Under the pieces are notes generated by a model. The model ran no database searches. It was not told the origin of the DNA and saw nothing but the letters and a program-made list of their open reading frames with translations. Both the position numbers and the translations under genes were made by a program. Shown here one piece after another: positions 1 to 5,571 of a stretch of 33,522 nt of DNA; within the stretch, counting starts at the first letter, position 1, and every line of letters begins with the position of its first letter. The DNA lies in assembly GCA_910578605.1 (NCBI GenBank), contig CAJTQG010000018.1, positions 1 through 33,522 on the forward strand, written 5' to 3'. The stretch is from an uncultured Lachnospiraceae bacterium. Lineage in GTDB: Bacteria > Bacillota > Clostridia > Lachnospirales > Lachnospiraceae.

Positions 1-2
1 CG

Positions 3-158
3 GTTAATCAGTGGGTTTCCCGCACAAATTCAAAGGGTATTGTGGCAAAGGCAGGACGGTATGGAGGGACATACGCATATAAAGATATTGCATTTGAGTT
101 TGCAAGCTGGGTATCTCCACAATTCAAGGCTGTCTTCTGCATCAACCAATATTTTTAA
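3..158 (+). pseudogene. KilA-N domain protein, 3'-end fragment
   Basis: An open frame enters from the left edge and ends at TAA 156-158. The translation holds the C-terminal signature of KilA-N DNA-binding domains: a KGIV..AGRYGGTYAYKD pattern followed by IAFEFASWVSPQFK. After that the expected LYLIKEFQRLK-like helix is missing and the frame stops after a few unrelated residues, so the gene appears truncated near base 129 by a rearrangement. KilA-N proteins occur in phages and integrative elements, which fits the decayed surroundings. The start lies outside the window. The family call rests on motif recall, and function is probably lost. Confidence 0.6.
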
Positions 159-269
159 GTTGTCATCAAGTGCTAGGCAAACCCATCGGATACCAATGGG
201 TTGCATATATCAAGCGGATTGCCTATTGCCATAGCATTTAACACATGGTCTGTCATATATTAAGTTCAT
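129..269 (-). pseudogene. Unidentified minus-strand 5' gene remnant with in-frame TGA
   Basis: An AAAGGAC ribosome binding site stands 8 nt before an ATG at 269 on the minus strand. The frame reads MNLIYDRPCVKCYGNRQSA, then a TGA at 212-210, then continues with YMQPIGIRWVCLALDDN and an LKILVDAEDSL segment. The read-through frame stays open to base 30, but below about 129 it runs antisense to the KilA-N fragment, so the junction is probably there. I do not recognise the protein. The good ribosome binding site and coherent sequence suggest an old gene start rather than noise, but an open antisense frame could also arise by chance. Confidence 0.25.
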
Positions 270-351
270 TTTTATCTGTCCTTTTGTGATTTTTACAAGC
301 ATATCAAATCAGTTCCCATGCCATAATCGTTTTGTGTTATAATGTGTTGTA

Positions 352-471
352 GGTTTTCCTTTCCCTTAAATTTTCCCTTATTAGGGTTCATAACAGCAGG
401 GGAACGGAAATAACATAAGGGAAAGCTCACCTCGTACAAATTTAGTATTTTCAACGGTTAGAGCGATTTAT
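352..471 (+). repeat. Leader-like element, copy 1
   Basis: The opening (TTTTCCTTTCCCTTAAATTT, then TCCCTTAT) closely resembles the opening of a second element at 2385-2515. Both contain a G-rich centre and an arm that can pair back: here TTTCCCTTAT pairs with ATAAGGGAAA. Both end in a (T)TTTTCAA...CGG stretch. Such sequences resemble leaders upstream of replication or transfer genes of clostridial plasmids, but that is recall only. An extended -10 (TGTTATAAT, 335-343) lies just upstream. Nothing else was found between 270 and 543. Confidence 0.4.
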
Positions 472-543
472 GATAACAAAATATAACAGTTATTAAACTC
501 CTTGGATTTTGTAAAAACCCAATCGAAATTTATGGAGGAGAAT

Positions 544-651
544 ATGCAAGAGTATGAATATATCACTTTAAGGCAACGACCAGAATTAAAGAATCGGGCA
601 GCAGAATGGTTTTATTACAAATGGGGAGTACCACAAGATAGAGAAAGGTAA
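544..651 (+). pseudogene. GNAT acetyltransferase, N-terminal fragment
   Basis: A strong ribosome binding site (GGAGGAG, ending 3 nt before the ATG) opens a 35-codon frame. It starts MQEYEYITLRQRPELKNRAA and continues EWFYYKWGVPQ. This is the usual N-terminus of a group of clostridial GNAT N-acetyltransferases of about 150 aa. The frame then diverges and stops at TAA 649-651, so the acetyl-CoA binding motif and the rest of the domain are gone. The break lies just before a GC-rich inverted repeat (671-695). This is a remnant whose expression signal survives. Confidence in the family is moderate because only the N-terminus is left. Confidence 0.5.
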
Positions 652-670
652 CTTCCGAACAGAAAACAAC

Positions 671-695
671 ACCGCCGAGCGGTCAAGCTGGCGGT
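671..695 (-). terminator. GC-rich hairpin downstream of the HAD gene
   Basis: ACCGCC (671-676) and GGCGGT (690-695) form a perfect 6-bp stem around a 13-nt loop. On the minus strand the hairpin follows the HAD stop codon and is followed by GTTGTTTTC, a weak U-tract, so it may terminate that gene. An internal ACCGC/GCGGT pairing is also possible. On the plus strand it could be the scar of the event that cut the GNAT gene. Confidence 0.4.
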
Positions 696-719
696 ACCTA
701 CATACTTTTTAGAATTTCA

Positions 720-1463
720 TCATTTTATTTTTTCTAATAGATCAATCATTTCATTCCATTCACGGATATGCAAATGTTCACATTTTGGCGCATATTCCAC
801 AGAGTGGTCTTTATATTCTCTTTCGGTATCGTTATCATACCATACAGGGTGCATACCGACTTGCGACGCTCCCTGAATATCTGCTTGTGGATTATCACCA
901 CAGTACCATATTTCATCGGCACCGAGACCGGATTTTTGCAAAGCAATATCAAATAAAATACGATTGGGTTTTCGCATAATATAGTCACTAGAAGTCATAA
1001 CAAACTCAAATTGATTCATTGGCAAAAGTCTGTTAAGTCGCTCAGATAAAGCGGCTCCAGACCACAGAAGGTTGCTGATTACGGCACTTCTTATACCTTT
1101 TTTATTGATGTAATCGAGCATTTTATCCGCTTCCGGCATAATGGCACCCATAGAAGCACCGTTCCAAAAAACTGTTTCCATCTCAAGCGGTGTAAGCGAA
1201 AATTCAATTCCCAAATACGCATATAATACTTTATCGCACACCTGACCGCCAATATCATAGCCGATTTTACGAATGTTTTCGATATGTTTCCCGAAGATCA
1301 ACTCTGCCGCTTTTCTGACATCCTCAAGCGTGTAGTTATTTGGATTTTTCGTGACATATTTTAGCATTTCTGCATTTCCTCTAACGGAATCCCAACCAGG
1401 TTCATACAGAAGCGTATGCCCGTAATCAAATATGATCATTTTAGGATATTTCCATTTATCCAT
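720..1463 (-). CDS. HAD-superfamily hydrolase
   Basis: A 247-aa protein with the four HAD signatures in order. Motif I is FDYGHTLL (nucleophile Asp13, with Gly at the usual second Asp position, as in many HAD-IA proteins). Motif II is VISNLLWS with its Ser. Motif III is the Lys in RKPNRILFDIA, and motif IV is YCGDNPQADIQGA. A helical cap insert follows motif I. The family covers phosphatases and dehalogenases, and the substrate cannot be read from sequence; the Gly variant of motif I does occur in working members. GAGGAT lies 6 nt before the ATG and supports the start. The gene lies 24 nt downstream of the chimeric HAD fragment on the same strand, suggesting a former cluster of related hydrolases. 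It is one of few intact genes in a decayed region. Confidence 0.85.
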   Translation of the reverse strand: MDKWKYPKMIIFDYGHTLLYEPGWDSVRGNAEMLKYVTKNPNNYTLEDVRKAAELIFGKHIENIRKIGYDIGGQVCDKVLYAYLGIEFSLTPLEMETVFWNGASMGAIMPEADKMLDYINKKGIRSAVISNLLWSGAALSERLNRLLPMNQFEFVMTSSDYIMRKPNRILFDIALQKSGLGADEIWYCGDNPQADIQGASQVGMHPVWYDNDTEREYKDHSVEYAPKCEHLHIREWNEMIDLLEKIK

Positions 1464-1487
1464 AATAGTATCCTCATTTTTTGTTTC

Positions 1488-1769
1488 TTAAAATATAGCC
1501 AGTAGCTCTGATAGATTCTCTATTTCGTAATCTGCCTGCTCATTTTTATGAATAGCACTAGCCAATCCCCCAAGACCTTGTTTTATCCATACCGTTTTCA
1601 TACCAACTTTTTTGGCGGGTACGATGTCGTTGTCCAATCTGTCTCCAATCATAACGGCATTGACAGGCAAACATTGTGCCTTAGCCAACGCACGATGAAA
1701 TACACAGTAAAGAGGAAGACCGTCAATTATCTTATATGGAATTGCAAGTATTTGAAATGGCGCTCTCAT
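1488..1769 (-). pseudogene. NUDIX start fused to HAD hydrolase end
   Basis: GGAGGG lies about 5 nt before an ATG at 1769, giving a 93-aa product. The first 26 residues (MRAPFQILAIPYKIIDG, then LPLYCVFHR) match the beginning of clostridial NUDIX hydrolases, which normally continue into a QWQFIAGGGE-like stretch. From residue 27 the sequence is instead the C-terminal third of a HAD-IA hydrolase: ALAKAQCLPVNAVMIGDRLD, then NDIVPAKKVGMKTVWIKQG, containing HAD motif IV. The NUDIX box and HAD motifs I and II are both absent, so no activity is expected. It looks like an internal deletion that joined two neighbouring genes in frame. Family calls come from motif recall. Confidence 0.6.
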
Positions 1770-1904
1770 TTTTGCCCTCCGAAAAATCAATTAACTGTTT
1801 TAGATGGTTGAAGTACTATTGCCTAACAGTTTATTCGCACTATTCCAAATAGATTATACCATAGACTTGTGTTTTTTCTACCACTTTCGTTAAAAAGGCA
1901 TCAA

Positions 1905-1928
1905 GCGGCAAGGATTTCTCCCTGCCGC
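1905..1928 (-). terminator. Probable rho-independent terminator after tnpV
   Basis: GCGGCAAGG (1905-1913) pairs with CCTGCCGC (1921-1928), a GC-rich stem with one bulge and a short loop. Read on the minus strand it follows the end of the tnpV frame and is trailed by TTGATGCCTTTTT, a spaced T-run. This is consistent with a terminator or with the end of the ancestral tnpV module. Confidence 0.5.
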
Positions 1929-1936
1929 CGCTTACT

Positions 1937-2347
1937 TTATGCATAAATCAAATCATTATTGACAATTTCCCTTGCCGCATCTCGGATTGCGTTCATTTTA
2001 TCTACTCACAGTATTTGGTTTTCTACCTTTAACTTTTCAGTAATATCCTCACTCTCTGTCATTTGCTTAATTAACCGAAAAAGCATTTCCTCTGCCTGCC
2101 CGTCAATATCGGCAAGGTGGCTGTTCAATTTACCGCTTGTAAGCAAAGTAGTGTAAATAATCTTTTTATGCTCTTTCAGATAGCGTCTGTGCCTTTGCCC
2201 CCATATCCCGATAGGCTTTTCTTCTTCGGCTGGTAAGGTAAGGCACGGAATATAGTAATCTCCTTGCAATTCGTGCCAAAGCCCGTTATTTTCATCATAA
2301 ATGTACTTGTTTAACTTGAAATCCTCCAGTATAATATATTCGCACAT
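1937..2347 (-). pseudogene. tnpV: Transposon-encoded TnpV, interrupted by TGA
   Basis: The protein carries typical TnpV blocks: GLWHELQGDYYIPCLTLPAE, EKPIGIWGQRHRRYLKEHKK, LLTSGKLNSHLADIDGQAEE and a glutamate-rich C-terminal helix. TnpV is a short accessory protein of clostridial mobile elements of unknown mechanism. The frame is stopped by TGA at 2008-2006, directly after ENQIL, where family members have Trp. Reading through gives VDKMNAIRDAAREIVNNDLI and then YA before TAA at 1939-1937, exactly the expected C-terminus. The gene is therefore a nonsense-mutated copy missing the last 23 residues. The N-terminus is extended relative to short members, and no convincing ribosome binding site is visible. 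No transposase or resolvase lies beside it. Confidence 0.8.
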
Positions 2348-2384
2348 ATGTCACAGTTTCCCGATTGTCACACCTTGTTATATC

Positions 2385-2515
2385 TTGTTATGAGATTTTC
2401 TTGTCCTTGAATTTGCCCTTATGAGCAATCGGGGCAAGGGTAAAATGTGTGAAACCGTATAAAGGGATAAGGCGGACACATTGCGATAAATCCTTTGTTT
2501 TCAAGACTTTCGGAG
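2385..2515 (+). repeat. Leader-like element, copy 2
   Basis: Diverged relative of the element at 352-471. It opens with TTTTCTTGTCCTTGAATTTG and CCCTTATGAG, has a GGGGCAAGGG centre and an AAAGGGATAAGG arm that can pair with CCTTAT-type sequence, and ends in GTTTTCAAGACTTTCGGAGG. The GGAGG stands before a TTG-started frame of only seven codons. From 2516 to 2615 nothing further was identified. Confidence 0.4.
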
Positions 2516-2615
2516 GATTTTATTGATAACCTACGAGGAGCGATAATCACTTATAAAATCGTAGTTTTCAAATTCCTGTTTGTGGATCTGGAAAACAGAC
2601 ATCGGCATTTTCCTG

Positions 2616-2786
2616 TCAGTGTTTCTGGCTTCCTAAAGGCGAATCCTTATAGATGCCGGATTTTTTCATAATGTTTTTCAAGTCCGTGCGTTCTTTTTCG
2701 GTCAGCTTTTCATAGCTGATTTGAAGCTGTGAACACATGACAGGCAGCTTGCCGCTGAACTCTCCCGGTGTGAGATGACAGTGAAG
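2616..2786 (-). pseudogene. Unidentified gene end (minus strand remnant)
   Basis: An open minus-strand frame ending at TGA (2618-2616) reads CHLTPGEFSGKLPVMCSQLQ, ISYEKLTEKERTDLKNIMKK and SGIYKDSPLGSQKH. It is hydrophilic and coherent, looks like the C-terminal end of a real protein, and has no start codon of its own. The right end overlaps the plus-strand fragment at 2760-2888, so a junction lies around 2760-2786. I could not assign a family. Confidence 0.35.
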
Positions 2787-2888
2787 CGTTCCCTGAATGA
2801 ACTGAAAAATGCGGTGCTAATTATGAGGGTAAGGCAGCGGGGATTTGCGGAGCCAAATCGCATATACATTCTCATACCCAAAATATAA
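2760..2888 (+). pseudogene. Winged-helix fragment resembling a replication initiator
   Basis: The frame reads LSRCEMTVKRSLNELKNAVL, IMRVRQRGFAEPNRIYILIP and KI before TAA at 2886-2888. A recognition-helix-like segment followed by RVRQRGF.EPNRIY resembles the DNA-binding winged helix of RepA_N-type plasmid replication initiators, where a KRRQGLGKPNxIYV-like pattern is typical. The N-terminal part is missing and the rest of the gene is absent. With the leader-like element and tnpV nearby, this supports a plasmid or integrative-element origin. Other winged-helix proteins cannot be excluded. Confidence 0.4.
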
Positions 2889-2918
2889 TCAGGTATTCCA
2901 AATAGTGGTGAATAGATG

Positions 2919-2924
2919 TATAAT
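2919..2924 (+). promoter_or_regulatory. Possible -10 box for the DUF6144-like gene
   Basis: TATAAT lies 38 nt before the start of the next gene. The -35 position 17 nt upstream (TTCCAA, 2896-2901) is poor, so this is a suggestion only. Confidence 0.3.
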
Positions 2925-2962
2925 GAATCCGAAAATAAATTGGTATTTGTAAGGAGTACATT

Positions 2963-3505
2963 ATGGCAAAAAATGATAATGCACATTCTGTTAGATTAGT
3001 AGATAGCTTAGAAAGACATATTGGATATGATACAGCAAGAGAATTTGAAGTCAATTATCCATTGTCAAAGAGTGCAGATATTAAGAAAAAATATCAATGG
3101 GCGAATACAATTTGCAGCTATCTTGAAGAACATTTTGATACAGATACAATCATATGTATTAGAAAAGAGTGCAGATGTAATGATGGCAAATCAATTGCAA
3201 ACAAACTTCTGAAATATTTGAATAAGGCAGATAGTATAAAGGAATTTGTGTGTTTATTTAATAAAAAAGAAACCTTTGCTTGTCTTGAATACATATCTGA
3301 CAACAAAATTCGATTTTGTTACCCTGAATGCTATTGTGCCTGTGTAAAAAGAGTACCCCAAGAATTATCAAAAACATGGTGCTATTGTACATTAGGAAAT
3401 GCAGAAGGAATTTTTAGTAACGTATTTAAGACAAATGTAAAAGTTACATTACTTGAAAGTATAAAAACAGGGGCAGACAAGTGCGTGATTGAAGTGGAAT
3501 GGTAA
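2963..3505 (+). CDS. DUF6144-like cysteine-rich protein
   Basis: A 180-aa soluble protein, start supported by AAGGAG six nt upstream. Cysteines are frequent in the middle and C-terminal half, including ICIRKECRCNDG and FCYPECYCACVKR. The end, WCYCTLGNAEGIFSNVF followed by KVTLLESIKTGADKC, resembles the C-terminus of clostridial DUF6144 proteins and, more distantly, V4R domains, which bind small ligands or metals. The cysteine pattern suggests metal binding, which is an inference. The biochemical role is unknown. The gene stands alone between mobile-element remnants and an acetyltransferase gene, and no disruption is visible, so it may be intact cargo. Confidence 0.55.
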   Translation: MAKNDNAHSVRLVDSLERHIGYDTAREFEVNYPLSKSADIKKKYQWANTICSYLEEHFDTDTIICIRKECRCNDGKSIANKLLKYLNKADSIKEFVCLFNKKETFACLEYISDNKIRFCYPECYCACVKRVPQELSKTWCYCTLGNAEGIFSNVFKTNVKVTLLESIKTGADKCVIEVEW

Positions 3506-3605
3506 TTATTAAATACAAATTGGGAGATATAAATTACAGGAATGAGATATTAAACAGGCTCTAAGAACAGCTTAGACAATAAACCAAAGATTTGGAGGAA
3601 TGGAT

Positions 3606-4040
3606 ATGGTACGAAAAGCAGGTGAAAAAGATTTAAAAATACTGGCAAGTTTAGCGGTACAAATGTGGAACGATAATTCTATCAATGATTTGATTGCCGA
3701 ATTTTCGGAAATCATTTCTAAAGGAAAATCTCAATTCTTTTTGAAATATATGGAAGATATTCCTATTGGCTTTGCACAATGCCAGTTACGCTATGATTAT
3801 GTCGAGGGAACCAAAACAACTCCTGTTGGTTACTTAGAAGGAATTTTTATAAAAGATGGCTATCGCCGTAAAGGATATGCAAAAGAACTTTTAACAGAGT
3901 GTGAGGCATGGGCAAAATGTAATGGATGCCAAGAGTTTGCCAGTGATTGTGAAACAGATAATATAAATAGTTTTCGTTTTCATAAAGCTATGGATTTTAT
4001 AGAAGCAAATAGAATTATCTGTTTTACTAAGACACTATAA
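3606..4040 (+). CDS. Aminoglycoside 6'-N-acetyltransferase-like GNAT protein
   Basis: A 144-aa GNAT-fold enzyme. Characteristic blocks are PIGFAQCQLRYDYVEGT, TTPVGYLEGIFIKDGYRRKG (the acetyl-CoA pyrophosphate loop, YRRKGYAKELL), EFASDCETDN and the ending EANRIICFTKTL. These match AAC(6')-type enzymes, which acetylate the 6' amino group of aminoglycosides using acetyl-CoA. I chose the ATG at 3606 because GGAGG (3594-3598) lies 7 nt before it; the in-frame ATG at 3600 is too close to the same ribosome binding site. All core GNAT motifs are present, so the gene looks functional, although actual resistance cannot be inferred from sequence. It sits at the right edge of the decayed region, apparently as surviving cargo. 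Confidence 0.75.
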   Translation: MVRKAGEKDLKILASLAVQMWNDNSINDLIAEFSEIISKGKSQFFLKYMEDIPIGFAQCQLRYDYVEGTKTTPVGYLEGIFIKDGYRRKGYAKELLTECEAWAKCNGCQEFASDCETDNINSFRFHKAMDFIEANRIICFTKTL

Positions 4041-4071
4041 AGTTGAAGTTTGTAAAGGAGAAAAATATCAG

Positions 4072-4122
4072 ATGTATCCAAATAGAGAAGAAGCGTTAGA
4101 TAAATCCCTGCCATCAATTTAA
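4072..4122 (+). pseudogene. 16-codon stub, probable start of an HD-domain protein
   Basis: AAAGGAGA stands about 13 nt before an ATG that opens MYPNREEALDKSLPSI and stops at 4120-4122. The first nine residues resemble the start of clostridial HD-domain phosphohydrolases (MYP.REEAL...). The frame then runs into the hairpin at the end of the glycosyltransferase gene, so the break lies at about 4099-4105. This probably marks the right boundary between accessory and core DNA. The family assignment from nine residues is weak. Confidence 0.35.
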
Positions 4123-4138
4123 GAATTGGTGACAGGGG
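4105..4138. terminator. Shared hairpin terminator between convergent genes
   Basis: TCCCTGCCATCAATT pairs with AATTGGTGACAGGGG across a 4-nt loop, a stem of about 15 bp with one C.A mismatch. Followed by AATTTATTTTAT on the plus strand and TTTATCT on the minus strand, it can serve both directions. It overlaps the last codons of the glycosyltransferase gene, so that gene's stop codon sits in the loop. Confidence 0.5.
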
Positions 4139-5087
4139 AATTTATTTTATCTAATTGGGACTGGGGATAATTATTTTGATATTCTATACTTAACATACAG
4201 GATGTCTCATGAATGGCGTTATAGTACCAAAGCTGAGCTTCCTCTAAGTCGTCCTGCTGTGCATAAAAATCCCCAAGCTCACAGCAAATCTCACTGCATC
4301 CCTCCATGCATACTAATTTCATTGCATATTTGAAAAATAAAACCACATCTTTTTGCATGCGGTAAGCGTGAGCAAGCACAAGAAATGCTTCCTGAAGGGT
4401 ATCTAGTCCTGCATGACAATCTATAAGAGTGTGCTCAAATACAGGAATGGCATTCAAAAAATCATCCTCTGTTCCCGCAATAAATAATTCTTTTGCATAC
4501 ATATTATGCAGTCGTTTCGGAAGCTTTCCTTCCTTATCAAATAACCGAAGAAATCCGCCAAAATCCCTTTGCGCATGTAACCCTTGGGGCTTGTGAAGAA
4601 TCTCAATCTCACTGTCGTAAACTACCGGCTCCATGCGGACCACCTCATGAATCGGGTCTTCAAAGATGAAATGCCGCACTCTTTTGTAAAGCTTTGGGCG
4701 GTATTCCTTGTCATAATTATAGACGGTATTGTATTCTAACTGATTGGTATAGTACATTTGTACAATATCAATTTCCGGCAGCAGCACTTTCTTTAAACAC
4801 AGCAGTTTTTCCAAATTTTCATTGTCGAGCACTTCGTCTGCGTCAATACATAAAATATAGTCCATCGTCGCCTTGGAAAATGAAAAATTGCGGGCATCTG
4901 CAAAATCTCCCTTCCAGATATAGGGGTAAATTTTATCTGTATATTGAGAGGCAATGCTCCAAGTACCATCTGTAGAACCGGTGTCCACAATAATTATCTC
5001 ATCAGCCGCCTTGCTGAAATTATCAAGACATCGCTTTAGCACAGTCTCCTCATCTTTTACAATCATACAAATACTTATTGTTATCAT
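4119..5087 (-). CDS. Family 2 glycosyltransferase with TPR-like C-terminus
   Basis: A 322-aa protein. The N-terminal 100 residues are a GT-A domain: SICMIVKDEETVLKRCLDNF, then IIIVDTGSTDGT, then GDFADARNFSFSKA and the metal-binding DxD in LCIDADEVLD (Asp82-Asp84). The C-terminal 150 residues are helical and TPR-like (for example AFLVLAHAYRMQKD and ELGDFYAQQDDLEEA). This architecture is found in clostridial glycosyltransferases related to SunS-type enzymes that modify peptides or cell-surface molecules, but the acceptor is unknown. I chose the ATG at 5087, 5 nt after AGAAAGGACAG-type sequence, rather than an upstream TTG at 5114. The gene is divergent from fbp and appears monocistronic. Confidence 0.8.
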   Translation of the reverse strand: MITISICMIVKDEETVLKRCLDNFSKAADEIIIVDTGSTDGTWSIASQYTDKIYPYIWKGDFADARNFSFSKATMDYILCIDADEVLDNENLEKLLCLKKVLLPEIDIVQMYYTNQLEYNTVYNYDKEYRPKLYKRVRHFIFEDPIHEVVRMEPVVYDSEIEILHKPQGLHAQRDFGGFLRLFDKEGKLPKRLHNMYAKELFIAGTEDDFLNAIPVFEHTLIDCHAGLDTLQEAFLVLAHAYRMQKDVVLFFKYAMKLVCMEGCSEICCELGDFYAQQDDLEEAQLWYYNAIHETSCMLSIEYQNNYPQSQLDKINSPVTNS

Positions 5088-5139
5088 AATCTGTCCTTTC
5101 TGCGTTTTATCCAATATCGTTTAAACTATACAAAACAGT

Positions 5140-5209
5140 GAATCATAAATTTCTGATAGAGGAATGTAGAATGATTGAATCATATGAGAGTATAAGTTAT
5201 TTATGATTC
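5140..5209. repeat. 11-bp inverted repeat upstream of the glycosyltransferase gene
   Basis: GAATCATAAAT (5140-5150) is repeated as its exact complement ATTTATGATTC (5199-5209), with a further GAATCAT between them at 5177-5183. The arms are AT-rich and 48 bp apart, in the glycosyltransferase upstream region. It could be a regulator site or chance. Confidence 0.35.
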
Positions 5210-5310
5210 GTTGTACAAAAATGCTGTATATTATTTTTTTGGTATTTATAGATATCTAACAATGTATATTTATTATATATAGAATTATATCGTTTGTCAA
5301 AAACGAGATA

Positions 5311-5338
5311 TTGAAACTTTTTTTGGATATGTTATACT
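5311..5338 (+). promoter_or_regulatory. Sigma-A-type promoter for fbp
   Basis: TTGAAA (5311-5316) and TATACT (5333-5338) are separated by 16 bp. Transcription from here would start near 5345 and give a leader of about 225 nt that includes the tandem hairpin units. Confidence 0.6.
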
Positions 5339-5409
5339 CATTACAACAGACGGAACGTTCATTGTGCTTTGAAAAGATTGCATATTAAAATAAGAAAAAT
5401 AAGATATGA

Positions 5410-5511
5410 TAAAGAAACGTATCACTTATCATTCATCTAAAGATGAATGACATGGTATGTTAAAGAAACGTATCACTTGTAATCATCCTAACGGATGGTT
5501 ACATGGCATGA
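5410..5511 (+). ncRNA. Tandem covarying hairpins in the fbp leader
   Basis: Two head-to-tail 51-nt units (5410-5460 and 5461-5511) align without gaps. Conserved parts are TAAAGAAACGTATCACTT at the left and ACATGGYATG at the right. Between them is an inner stem with a 4-nt TAAM loop: 5429-5437 with 5442-5450, and 5479-5488 with 5493-5502. Between units the stem changes at five pairs, each time on both sides (C-G to A-U, U-A to C-G, C-G to A-U, A-U to U-A, U-A to C-G), so pairing is kept while sequence is not. The conserved flanks form an outer stem (ACGUAUCA with UGGUAUGU, perfect counting G-U in unit 1, two mismatches in unit 2). This pattern points to a structured RNA rather than a protein-binding repeat. 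I do not recognise the class. Confidence 0.6.
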
Positions 5512-5571
5512 CATAAAAGGTCATTGTGAATGTTTTTTGCAGTTAGTATTTCGTACAGGGAGGACTATATC

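Noticed and set aside
40..234. 64-aa plus-strand ORF
   Set aside because: It overlaps the KilA-N frame in another frame and has no ribosome binding site or recognisable sequence.
1937..2347. TGA recoded as tryptophan
   Set aside because: TGA terminates several intact genes in the same window (cdd, permease 1, MutS-like), so the in-frame TGA codons in remnants are nonsense mutations.
5410..5511. CRISPR-like repeat or guanidine-II (mini-ykkC) riboswitch
   Set aside because: Only two units, directly abutting without spacers, and the hairpin loops lack the ACGR sequence of guanidine-II RNAs.
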